Part shown: in pieces, positions 6,984 to 15,018 of the stretch
How the letters are laid out: every line of letters starts with the position of its first letter
Position numbering within the stretch: position 1 is the first letter of the stretch
DNA from: Clostridia bacterium
GTDB taxonomy: Bacteria; Bacillota; Clostridia; UMGS1810
Assembly (NCBI GenBank): GCA_016293435.1
Contig: JAEDEG010000025.1
Span: 1-31,784, forward strand
Length of the DNA: 31,784 nt
Reading direction: 5' to 3'
Position numbers and translations under genes: made by a program
Notes under the pieces: model-generated
The model's database searches: none
What the model saw: only the letters and a program-made list of their open reading frames with translations
Told to the model about the DNA's origin: nothing

Positions 6984-9900
6984 TTATTTTACTATACTGT
7001 ATTTATTTCCCGAAAGCGGTTTTATATTTTTACATAAATCCCAAAAGAAAAGCTTTATATGAGTTTCATCACCCAAAACCTGAAGCTTTATGTTAAATGA
7101 ATTATCTTGTGCACAATCGGCAAATGGCATAATACCAATATTAACAAGTTTATCACCCGAATAAGCAGCCAATACAATCACTCCGTCAGCATGCTGTGTG
7201 ATATCGTTTACCGTACCAAAAGCACAAATCTCATTGTTTTCGCAACAAATGGAATACTGTGCAAAATTATCTGCACTGTATTTGTTGATTTTTAAATTTC
7301 TGTAAAGGATTGCCGCTCCGGTCTCGTCCGTTACATACTGCATCTTACATATAGCCATAGCATTGGCGGAACTCATATATAGGTTATCCGTAAGCGCAGC
7401 TCCGTTAACAAACACTTGACAACGCTGAGATGCAGTATCTACTATAAGCTTAAGCTTGTACCAATTATTTTCACTGTACTTATTTCCATCTGACATTCTT
7501 CCCTCGTTGAAAAGCTTGACATTATGCATGTACCAACCGCTATCAGATAAATTTCTACATTCAAATTCAAAATGTCCTGACAAAGACGAAAATGAAACAT
7601 CACATTCCATTACAAAAACACCATCATTCACCACAGCGTAATCCGAATCAATAATATAAGTTAGTGCCAAAGCAGAACTGCCGTCCGAAACAGCCCTGAA
7701 ACAATTGTTGGCCAAATCGCTTGTTTTGTATGCCGCTCCAGTAGTCATTAAATTCCAGCCATTGCCACAACTCAAGACTTCTCCCGAATAATTATCAAGA
7801 CTATTTTGATACATAATATGCTGCTCATATTTTTCAAAAGGAAAAAAAGTATCGGCAGTGTGAACCGAACCGTCAGAACCAACGGAACGTATTGTCGCTT
7901 TGTGAGTACCACTGTTAAGACTTGATATATCTACTTCCGGCATAAAATATTCTCTGCCGCAGATAACGGACAACGGACATTGATATTCATCATCAAGGTA
8001 CAAATCGGCACTATCCGTTCCGTACGGGAACTGTATATGTGCAGTAAGAGTATTAGCATAGGTTGCAGACGCATCGGAAATTGCAAGCTTTATCTCTTTT
8101 TCACCGGTGGGTAAAGTCCAGTCAGCAATGGAATCGGAGCTTATTGGTGCAGCATCAAAAAAGTTACTTTGCACAACAAGCTTGACCCGAATGGTAATCT
8201 CGCCTTTCGCTTGAGGACAGCAAACAACCAGTTTGCGGTATCCGCTGTTTTGATTTTGTCCTTCTATAACCGGAGATTTTCCCTCTAAAGGAACTGCATC
8301 CATATAAGACAATGTATAATCCTGATTACAACAAACCTCCGCTCGAAGTGTTTTGCCATCTTGACTTAACACCGCACTCTTTCCGTCAGGCGATATCTCA
8401 ATGTCCGCCTGAGTATGCATAAACCAATATATTTCAGAATCTGATTTTAAACTGATTTCGTCCTGAATCAGCAGTGTTTTTCTTTCATCTCCGAAATAAT
8501 AGCCTCTTTTGTAGCTCTTAACCTGTTCGCCATATGCCTCGGTTAAATCATATGCCGCCATAGCTCCGCGATTTGTTGTCTGATACAAAATAAGTTCCGA
8601 TTCTACATCAAGACACTGACCGTAGCTGTTTTCGGAAGGATTTATAACCAGACAGTTCTTCCCTTCCGGTCTTTTGCGATAATATCGGTATCCATTCTGA
8701 GAAAAATAGCCCTCCAGATCATAGCTGTCTCCCCCCAAATCAACCGCCCACATAACCCCCTGAGCCTCAAATACAAATTCACCAAGATCAAGCATATCGT
8801 GAGTAATATTGGTTCGCCCTCCGTGAAAACCAACAAATGTCGGTTCTGCGGTATCAAAGGAATCTCTGAAAGAACCGGTCTCCGTTTGATAAAAATATCT
8901 GTCTGTTTCCAAATCGGTGATATCCGACACACCATGCAATTCACGTGCTTTAGATACAAAGAACATACCTGACAGATTGGTCTGCGAGCCGCGCAATTCG
9001 TTTTGATACAGCATCATTTCCATGGCTTCTGTCTTAGCACATCGCCAACCGAACCAATAAGGAACCGTAGTAGTGGTGTATCCTACGCCGCAATCATGAA
9101 AATTGAACATATTGTCTTTGGTCTGCATATATACAAAGAAATCTATTGCATCAGAAAATCCGCGTGCCCCGGTCAATCCGTAGTCGGTGCCGCAGCATTT
9201 AAAAAGAGCTTCTAATGCGCAGGTCAGGTTGCCAAGCATGTATTCGGAGTACCCCATGCCTTCAAAGTATCCTCCATCGGGATAAAACAGAGACACCGCA
9301 ACCTCAAGAGAGCCTATCAAGTTTTTAAGAATCCACGTAGCTTGATTGCCTAACTCTTTATCATCAAGAAAAGCTAAAGCAAGCGCTGTCATTCCGCCGC
9401 CGATAACCCCTTGAAAATTGTCGGAAAGGTTAATCCAAATCGCTCCACCGCCGCCGCGATATGCCTTTTCTGTGTCATAAAAAGCTAAGCGAGCCACCGC
9501 GTCTTTTATTTGACAGGCAATCTTTTGGTTTTCTTCGTTTTTGTTCAACCAATCATAAAATGTGTCATAGCCAATTGCCATACCCATTGCCCAGTGCCCC
9601 GTTGTAAGGTTGGCGGTTGCAAGGCCGAGCGTCTGCCACTCGCACATGGTCTGCATATAGTCCGTGGCTTTTTGAGCATATTTCGTATCGCCCGTAAGCA
9701 TGTAGCCTATAGCCAGTCTTTCAATGACAGTTTGAAATTTTACTGCCTGAGCCTGCTTATTGGCATCGGAACAATCGCCGGAAAATTCTTTATCACACGC
9801 AAGACAATTATCAGCAAAACTGAGTGCATTATTCACCGAAACCACCCATTTTCTGTCAGTCTGGGAAAGGATGTAATCAATATCTTGCTGATTGTAGATA

Positions 9901-11075
9901 AGGCGCGGATGCTGATCAAGCTGTGTTTTTTTGAAAAAATCCCGCTTAATATCATCTGATTTGGGATTTTCAAAACAAATATATCGGTAAATCAAATCTA
10001 CCGGTTCAAACACCTCGGTAAAATCTGCAGAATCTTTATAGAGAAATTCCGTCTGCGAAAAAATAAAAAAGCCTCGTTTGTCATACATATATTCCATCCC
10101 GGCAAGCTCCGCCGCGGACTGTGCGGTGATATATATCAAACCGTTAACCTCTTTAGACCCGTTGAGCCCGGAAAGGAAGCTGTCATCTTTATCTGCGTTT
10201 ATAAATGTTCTGACAAAATCTCCCGACACAAAAACCTTTTCCGCTTCCGCATAAGGGATCAGATTCTCATATGCATATTCATTTCTGCTACCGTTTTTAT
10301 AATAGTATTTTCCGGAAACAGAAAACACCGCACAGTCTTCCAGTATGCTGCGAACCACATGTTCATTTTCGGTGAAGGTGCTGCAGTCTGATTCAACCGC
10401 ATTAATATGGTCTGCAGGCGCATTGCCGCTGTACACTTTCAAATCATCAATGAAAAAATCAGCTCTGCCGTTATCCGAAATACCGTTTTCATTGGCTATA
10501 TCAATGCGAAGAGTGTTCACTTTGAGATTTCCGACTTCTATCCCTCGCTTTACGACTGTTCCGTTGATGTAAACATCGCAGGTTCCGGCATTTACATTGT
10601 ACGCCGCGCAGTAACGAATAGTTTCTCCCGCACTGCAATGATAAAGCTCTGCTCCGTTCATTACTATGCTGCCGTTGCTGCAAACAACAGCTCCCTTTCT
10701 CCAGTTGCCCGATTGATCCTTTCCGTCAAACAGACCGATATATGCACCACCATCCAGTGACACAGGAGTAAGCATAACATCAACAACATATGCATTAACC
10801 TCGGCAAGCATTGAAATGCCCAAATCGGCATAAGCGGAACTGTTCGCCTTTTCCGGAGCACAAAAATGCAAAGCCATGCTCCCACCGTATTGTGCTCTTT
10901 CTATTTGTGCTCCTCTTTCAACTATATACAAATTGCATCCATTTTCAAATGGATCAAAAGCATACATAACTGTGCTATCCACGGTCGTTTCTGCCAATGC
11001 ATCCGTAGAAAATACACCAAACATTTGAAATAGGGCAAAAAACAAAGTATAACAAGCAATTAACTTTCGCTTCAT
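6984..11075 (-). CDS. Giant secreted heparinase II/III-fold protein, probable polysaccharide lyase
   Basis: This 1363-residue exported protein has a signal peptide at about 1-28, a LamG/concanavalin-like domain at about 35-218, a stalk region at about 250-345, an alpha/alpha toroid at about 385-700 and a heparinase II/III-type beta sandwich at about 720-965. A second LamG-like domain follows at about 1085-1268, and a C-terminal domain at about 1272-1363 is also found in two neighbouring proteins. Candidate catalytic residues are Asn489 and His494 (NLTTGHWA), Tyr603, Glu605 and Tyr609 (YPDGGYFEGMGYSEYM) and His759 (THDMLDLGEF). Enzymes with this fold cleave uronic-acid polysaccharides by beta-elimination. 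The protein is a paralogue of the product of 15019-19449 but lacks its F5/8-type binding domain. The start has AAGGAG eight bases upstream. The substrate is unknown; the nearby rhamnosidase suggests a rhamnose-uronate polymer (inference). Confidence 0.85.
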   Translation of the reverse strand: MKRKLIACYTLFFALFQMFGVFSTDALAETTVDSTVMYAFDPFENGCNLYIVERGAQIERAQYGGSMALHFCAPEKANSSAYADLGISMLAEVNAYVVDVMLTPVSLDGGAYIGLFDGKDQSGNWRKGAVVCSNGSIVMNGAELYHCSAGETIRYCAAYNVNAGTCDVYINGTVVKRGIEVGNLKVNTLRIDIANENGISDNGRADFFIDDLKVYSGNAPADHINAVESDCSTFTENEHVVRSILEDCAVFSVSGKYYYKNGSRNEYAYENLIPYAEAEKVFVSGDFVRTFINADKDDSFLSGLNGSKEVNGLIYITAQSAAELAGMEYMYDKRGFFIFSQTEFLYKDSADFTEVFEPVDLIYRYICFENPKSDDIKRDFFKKTQLDQHPRLIYNQQDIDYILSQTDRKWVVSVNNALSFADNCLACDKEFSGDCSDANKQAQAVKFQTVIERLAIGYMLTGDTKYAQKATDYMQTMCEWQTLGLATANLTTGHWAMGMAIGYDTFYDWLNKNEENQKIACQIKDAVARLAFYDTEKAYRGGGGAIWINLSDNFQGVIGGGMTALALAFLDDKELGNQATWILKNLIGSLEVAVSLFYPDGGYFEGMGYSEYMLGNLTCALEALFKCCGTDYGLTGARGFSDAIDFFVYMQTKDNMFNFHDCGVGYTTTTVPYWFGWRCAKTEAMEMMLYQNELRGSQTNLSGMFFVSKARELHGVSDITDLETDRYFYQTETGSFRDSFDTAEPTFVGFHGGRTNITHDMLDLGEFVFEAQGVMWAVDLGGDSYDLEGYFSQNGYRYYRKRPEGKNCLVINPSENSYGQCLDVESELILYQTTNRGAMAAYDLTEAYGEQVKSYKRGYYFGDERKTLLIQDEISLKSDSEIYWFMHTQADIEISPDGKSAVLSQDGKTLRAEVCCNQDYTLSYMDAVPLEGKSPVIEGQNQNSGYRKLVVCCPQAKGEITIRVKLVVQSNFFDAAPISSDSIADWTLPTGEKEIKLAISDASATYANTLTAHIQFPYGTDSADLYLDDEYQCPLSVICGREYFMPEVDISSLNSGTHKATIRSVGSDGSVHTADTFFPFEKYEQHIMYQNSLDNYSGEVLSCGNGWNLMTTGAAYKTSDLANNCFRAVSDGSSALALTYIIDSDYAVVNDGVFVMECDVSFSSLSGHFEFECRNLSDSGWYMHNVKLFNEGRMSDGNKYSENNWYKLKLIVDTASQRCQVFVNGAALTDNLYMSSANAMAICKMQYVTDETGAAILYRNLKINKYSADNFAQYSICCENNEICAFGTVNDITQHADGVIVLAAYSGDKLVNIGIMPFADCAQDNSFNIKLQVLGDETHIKLFFWDLCKNIKPLSGNKYSIVK

Positions 11076-11099
11076 GTAAATAACTCCTTATCATTCTTT

Positions 11100-11159
11100 G
11101 AGTTGCAACATCGGTCAGGTTTGAGTCATGTGCAATCCGGTATGTCAGTTTTGCAACTC
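11100..11159 (-). promoter_or_regulatory. Inverted repeat in the leader of the 1363-residue lyase gene
   Basis: Perfect 9-base arms GAGTTGCAA (11100-11108) and TTGCAACTC (11151-11159) enclose 42 bases that can pair further near the arms (ACATCGG with CCGGTATGT, imperfect). The repeat ends 24 bases before the start codon, close to the AAGGAG ribosome site. It may be a structured leader or an operator. No known riboswitch class is recognised. Confidence 0.4.
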
Positions 11160-11224
11160 TATCAATCGAATAACCGTCTGAGGATGTTATCATTTTTTAT
11201 GTTCCCTCAACGATTATTTTTCCG

Positions 11225-11265
11225 AAAGTTATGTCACAAGCTTAATGCGCCTGTGACATAACTTT
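11225..11265 (-). terminator. Strong hairpin after the 744-residue secreted-protein gene
   Basis: Perfect 14-base arms (AAAGTTATGTCACA and its complement, 11225-11238 and 11252-11265) enclose a 13-base loop, 7 bases beyond the stop codon. No T-run follows on the minus strand, so it may be an mRNA 3'-end stabiliser or processing site rather than a classical terminator. Confidence 0.55.
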
Positions 11266-11272
11266 AAATTTC

Positions 11273-13507
11273 TTATTTTGATACCGGTATGAGCGGTACA
11301 AGTTCTTGAATACTGCTCCAGACCATTCCCTTTACCTTGGCATAGCTGCCCTCAATTGTCATTTTGTCCTCATATTGACCGGGGACAAGCGAAATTGGCT
11401 TAATATCAACGTTTAAAAGCATCCCGTTATCTCCGTAACCGGCAATTATCTGCACTGCGGTTTTCTCTGTATAGCTAAATATTGAATAACTTACCGTGTT
11501 TCCTGCTGTTTCAATTTTATTTTGCGGCTTATGAGGCACAAACGACAATGAAATATCTGTGCCGCCGATAACTACATTATACTCCGTTCCTTCTTGTAGC
11601 TGTTCAACCGGAATTGTAACTGCTTTTCCGTTTATCGTAATATCACCGTTTACCGCGCTATCCAAAGTGCCGCTAGCATTTGTATATGTAATATCTATGG
11701 TTTCTGAGGTTGTGTCTGCCAACTCATCACTCATAGTCAGAACAATTTCCTTTGCCGGAATCACTACCGTATCGCTTATCAGTCTCCCGTTTTCAAGCCT
11801 GCTGCTGATCTTTTCTATATAAGGCAGCCGAGTTTGTGTAAGCTTATATATTTTAAAATTGTCCATTGAAAAACTCAGGGTTGAATCTCCGATTTGCTTA
11901 AGGAACATCTTTATTACCTGCGGTTGTTGATTTATATCGCTTGCATCCCTTTCAAACGCCAGCTGTCCGTCATAATAAATGCAAAATTTACCCTTCTTAT
12001 AATTCAAATCAATCTTTAATTTTTTCCACTCATTCGGCACATATGAAACATTGCCCCCAAAGATTTTTCCGTCTTGTTGAAAAAGTGGAAGTTCATAGTT
12101 AAAAATTAAATCGCTGAAGGTTATCTGATCTGTAGTGCTGTTTATTTTTGTGTCCATTTCAAAAACCACACGTTCTGCAGATTCTACAGATTTTGAAAGT
12201 GCATGATATATATAAGGATAATCATCAGACTTTCCGTTGGTGGTTATGCGAATTGCCTTATCCTCGCCGCCGTCTGCTCCCTCAACAATGTCAAGCACTG
12301 CCAGTGACTGATTCTCTCCGGTACCTACCATTACGTTATACATTGCTGAGTTTGAATAGTATTTCTGCAAGAAATATCTATCTGTAAACTCAGCCGATCC
12401 TAAGCTCGTGTCAAATGGTTTGCTAATATCTTTAAAATCAGCCTCGGTTATAACATCTTTAGTTTCAACAATAGGCTGCACATAAAACGAACTCGTGCGC
12501 GTCTGTTCAACACCGTCATACTCTGCTGTAACAGACAAAGTGTTTTTAGCACCGATAATCACATTGTCTGCCTCGGATAAATTTGCATTATAGATATTCG
12601 ATTCATTAAATTCAGTCATCGTTTTAAATACTTTACCATTGAGTGAAAATTCAAGTTTTGAAAATCCGTAGGGCACAACAGCCGAAGCCTCTTCGACAAA
12701 GCTTTTAGTATTAACATAATATTCCACGACATCATTGTTCTGCGGCACGCTGATATTCATTTCAACCGGCTCGTATATTTTTATATTATCGACCGCAAAT
12801 TTAAGCTGATTATCGCTAAGCTGCTGAAATTCAAACTTTATTGCCTGAATTTTTGTAGCATCGGCCCAATCTCCCGAGAATGCAAGCTCTCCATCATAAT
12901 ACATTTTATATGATTTTGCACAATAGTCAAGATCAAAATCAAGTCTTTTCCATTCGTCTATAGCATAGCTGACCTTATCTCCATACAGCCGTCCGTTTTC
13001 ATTGAAAAGCTTAAAATATATGTAATCCGCACCAAACATCTTTTCAAGCTGTACAGCATTGCCAACACCATTTATCTTTGTATCCATCGAAACTATAATC
13101 CGGTCTGCACTGACTTTGTTTGGCAACTCAAAATACATCGCCGGAAAGCTTTCCGAAAGTTGTTTTTTTGTTATGACCTCAATGGCGGTGTCTGCATCAC
13201 CCTGCGGTCCGCTTGTTGTCACAAGCTCTGCTTTTTCTGTATCGGTAGCACCGGAGGTGCTTCCGGTATTAAAAACTCTTGCCTGGCTCATACCGTTCAC
13301 ATAGTTTGTGAACATATATGAATCCGGCAAATCTACTGATCCGATTGATCCGCCGAGAATCGGTGTGAAACCGTCAAAGGTTGCAGGTCCCGCTATATAC
13401 TTCTCGCCGACAACCTCCGCTGCCACATCAAAAGCAGGCATCACCATCGCTGCTGACATCATCATTACAGCAAGCATCACTGAAATAATTTTTTTCGTTT
13501 TTTTCAT
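11273..13507 (-). CDS. Secreted protein with duplicated LamG-like domains
   Basis: This 744-residue exported protein has a Lys-rich N-terminus and hydrophobic signal sequence (MKKTKKIISVMLAVMMMSAAMV, cleavage near residue 30). Two related LamG/concanavalin-like domains follow, at about 40-248 and 360-555. They share the patterns F.MDTKIN, NEWK.L.IDL.Y, YYDG.LAF and DN.KIY, an internal duplication. Next come an SbsA-type Ig-like domain (about 560-655) and a C-terminal domain (about 660-744, ending VKGMVWSSIQELVPL) shared with the neighbours. No catalytic motif is visible, so a carbohydrate-binding or surface role is likely. The first ATG at 13516 is too close to AAAGGA; the ATG at 13507 is 8 bases from it and is chosen. 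The gene lies directly behind the relic of an ABC permease, where a substrate-binding protein gene would often sit, but this protein has no such fold. Confidence 0.85.
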   Translation of the reverse strand: MKKTKKIISVMLAVMMMSAAMVMPAFDVAAEVVGEKYIAGPATFDGFTPILGGSIGSVDLPDSYMFTNYVNGMSQARVFNTGSTSGATDTEKAELVTTSGPQGDADTAIEVITKKQLSESFPAMYFELPNKVSADRIIVSMDTKINGVGNAVQLEKMFGADYIYFKLFNENGRLYGDKVSYAIDEWKRLDFDLDYCAKSYKMYYDGELAFSGDWADATKIQAIKFEFQQLSDNQLKFAVDNIKIYEPVEMNISVPQNNDVVEYYVNTKSFVEEASAVVPYGFSKLEFSLNGKVFKTMTEFNESNIYNANLSEADNVIIGAKNTLSVTAEYDGVEQTRTSSFYVQPIVETKDVITEADFKDISKPFDTSLGSAEFTDRYFLQKYYSNSAMYNVMVGTGENQSLAVLDIVEGADGGEDKAIRITTNGKSDDYPYIYHALSKSVESAERVVFEMDTKINSTTDQITFSDLIFNYELPLFQQDGKIFGGNVSYVPNEWKKLKIDLNYKKGKFCIYYDGQLAFERDASDINQQPQVIKMFLKQIGDSTLSFSMDNFKIYKLTQTRLPYIEKISSRLENGRLISDTVVIPAKEIVLTMSDELADTTSETIDITYTNASGTLDSAVNGDITINGKAVTIPVEQLQEGTEYNVVIGGTDISLSFVPHKPQNKIETAGNTVSYSIFSYTEKTAVQIIAGYGDNGMLLNVDIKPISLVPGQYEDKMTIEGSYAKVKGMVWSSIQELVPLIPVSK

Positions 13508-13531
13508 TTTTTTCATCCTTTCATTTTATAT

Positions 13532-13603
13532 TTATCCTTTGACCGTCCCTATCAAAATACCCTTGATAAAGCATTTTTGAGGAACGGGTACAAGCAAAGT
13601 TTC
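13532..13603 (-). pseudogene. Relic: 3' end of a sugar ABC transporter permease gene
   Basis: In the 144-base gap between two secreted-protein genes the minus strand reads about 23 codons ending PQKCFIKGILIGTVKG followed by TAA. The pattern F-(V/I)-K-G-x-x-x-G-(A/S/T)-V-K-G-stop is the hallmark C-terminus of MalG/LplC-type carbohydrate ABC permeases. No permease body lies upstream; the frame instead runs back, in phase, to the stop codon of the 434-residue gene. It is most simply the leftover of a deletion that removed a transporter. Confidence 0.65.
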
Positions 13604-13660
13604 GGTATTGTCATTATCAGGCTGAAATCTATTTAAATCGTTTCGCAAAGAACCATCTTG

Positions 13661-14965
13661 TCACTGGACAGACCAAATCTTGGAAATCGGACATCGATTG
13701 ACATATCCGTCCAGTAAATAACATTCCACGCTAAAGTTTTCTCCATGAGATGGCAAAGAAAGCTTCAGCGTTTCTGTCTGCAAAACAGTTGCTAACGGAA
13801 CCGAAACCGTTTTACATGTGAGTCCAACAACCTTAACACCGTCAAATGCCGCAAAAACCAGCAATGCGTTTTTGGTGCTGTCAGTAGAGTTTTTCAAATA
13901 AAATTCCGCACTCACTTCATCACTCGGTGTCAGCTCCGTCTCCGACTCCAAGCTATCTCCGTTTTTATTAAATTTAACCCCCGTGATACCAAAATCAAGC
14001 GCCTCAATTCTAAACTTTTTGGATATGATTCGTTCCTTATCCGAAGAAAAAAGAATTTGTGCATCTGCCACATCGGGAAAAGCCTGTTCCATCCGAACAA
14101 TGATTACACCGTATGCGTCGGCAACGGCACTTGAAACCTTAACCGGCACTTCATCCACCATTATCTGAACAAGAGAAGTAACGTCTTTATTCTTTGTAGA
14201 AGCGTTATCAAGCTTAATCTTAAATTGGTCAACTTCCTTTCCTATAACATCATTTTCCGCTATTACTTCCCTTCCCGAACCGTCGTCATATAAAATTTCT
14301 CCAAACGTTTCAACTGTCAGAATATGAGTCATTTTAAAGCTTTTAACACACAACTCCGTTCCGTCCGGCACAGAGCTCGGAATTTCAAAGAAAAAGGAAT
14401 CCAGTCTGTCGATATGCTTTCCTATTTTTGCGGCATCGTTGTCGTAGTCCAGATACGTCACACCATTGATCACTTCTTTAAAACAATCGTTATCCAAATC
14501 TAAAATGGCTTCCAACTTCAGTTCCGTATCCTTTGTATAAGGTATTGCGCTTACAGAACCTCCGTTGATATAACCTTGGTGAAGCATATTTCTGGCGTAG
14601 TTCCAGTTTCCCTGACTGTCACGGGCATAGAGTGACAGAGATGTAGGTGTTGTGGTATCCGAAAATGTAAAGGTCATTTCCAGTTTCACCTTGCCTTGAG
14701 AAATCGGGTAAACACTTGAGTCCGGATTCATATAAAAACGACTGTCTCCCGCGGTTTTTTTCATCTTATAGGTGCCGCCCCATATCTCAGTTGTGCAAAA
14801 GGACGAAGATATTTGGAGCCCCTTGTCTGATTTATAGGTTTCAGACGTCGGTACTCCGTCTGCCAGAACAATCTCCTTTGTCGCTTCTCCTACGGCAAAA
14901 ACACCCGGCACATACAAAAGGCACAACAAGCTCGCTGCCAGCAGCACTGACATAATTTTTTTCAT
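13661..14965 (-). CDS. Secreted beta-rich protein, function unknown
   Basis: This 434-residue exported protein has a signal peptide (MKKIMSVLLAASLLCLLYVPGVFA, residues 1-24), a LamG-like domain at about 25-215 (KLEMTFTFSD..., FFFEIPSSVPDG), a middle beta domain at about 225-325, and a C-terminal domain at about 330-434. The C-terminal domain (LLVFAAFDGVKVVGLTCKTV...ECYLLDG) matches the end domain of the 744- and 1363-residue proteins in pattern. An upstream GTG at 14983 is in frame, but the ATG at 14965 has AAGGAG nine bases before it and begins a perfect signal peptide, so it is chosen. It starts 53 bases after the second lyase gene and is probably in the same transcript. I see no catalytic residues; an accessory or glycan-binding role is inference. 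Confidence 0.85.
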   Translation of the reverse strand: MKKIMSVLLAASLLCLLYVPGVFAVGEATKEIVLADGVPTSETYKSDKGLQISSSFCTTEIWGGTYKMKKTAGDSRFYMNPDSSVYPISQGKVKLEMTFTFSDTTTPTSLSLYARDSQGNWNYARNMLHQGYINGGSVSAIPYTKDTELKLEAILDLDNDCFKEVINGVTYLDYDNDAAKIGKHIDRLDSFFFEIPSSVPDGTELCVKSFKMTHILTVETFGEILYDDGSGREVIAENDVIGKEVDQFKIKLDNASTKNKDVTSLVQIMVDEVPVKVSSAVADAYGVIIVRMEQAFPDVADAQILFSSDKERIISKKFRIEALDFGITGVKFNKNGDSLESETELTPSDEVSAEFYLKNSTDSTKNALLVFAAFDGVKVVGLTCKTVSVPLATVLQTETLKLSLPSHGENFSVECYLLDGYVNRCPISKIWSVQ

Positions 14966-15018
14966 ATAAAAAATCTCCTTCACAATAAATTTCTATATCC
15001 GGTCACGCTGCATAGGAA

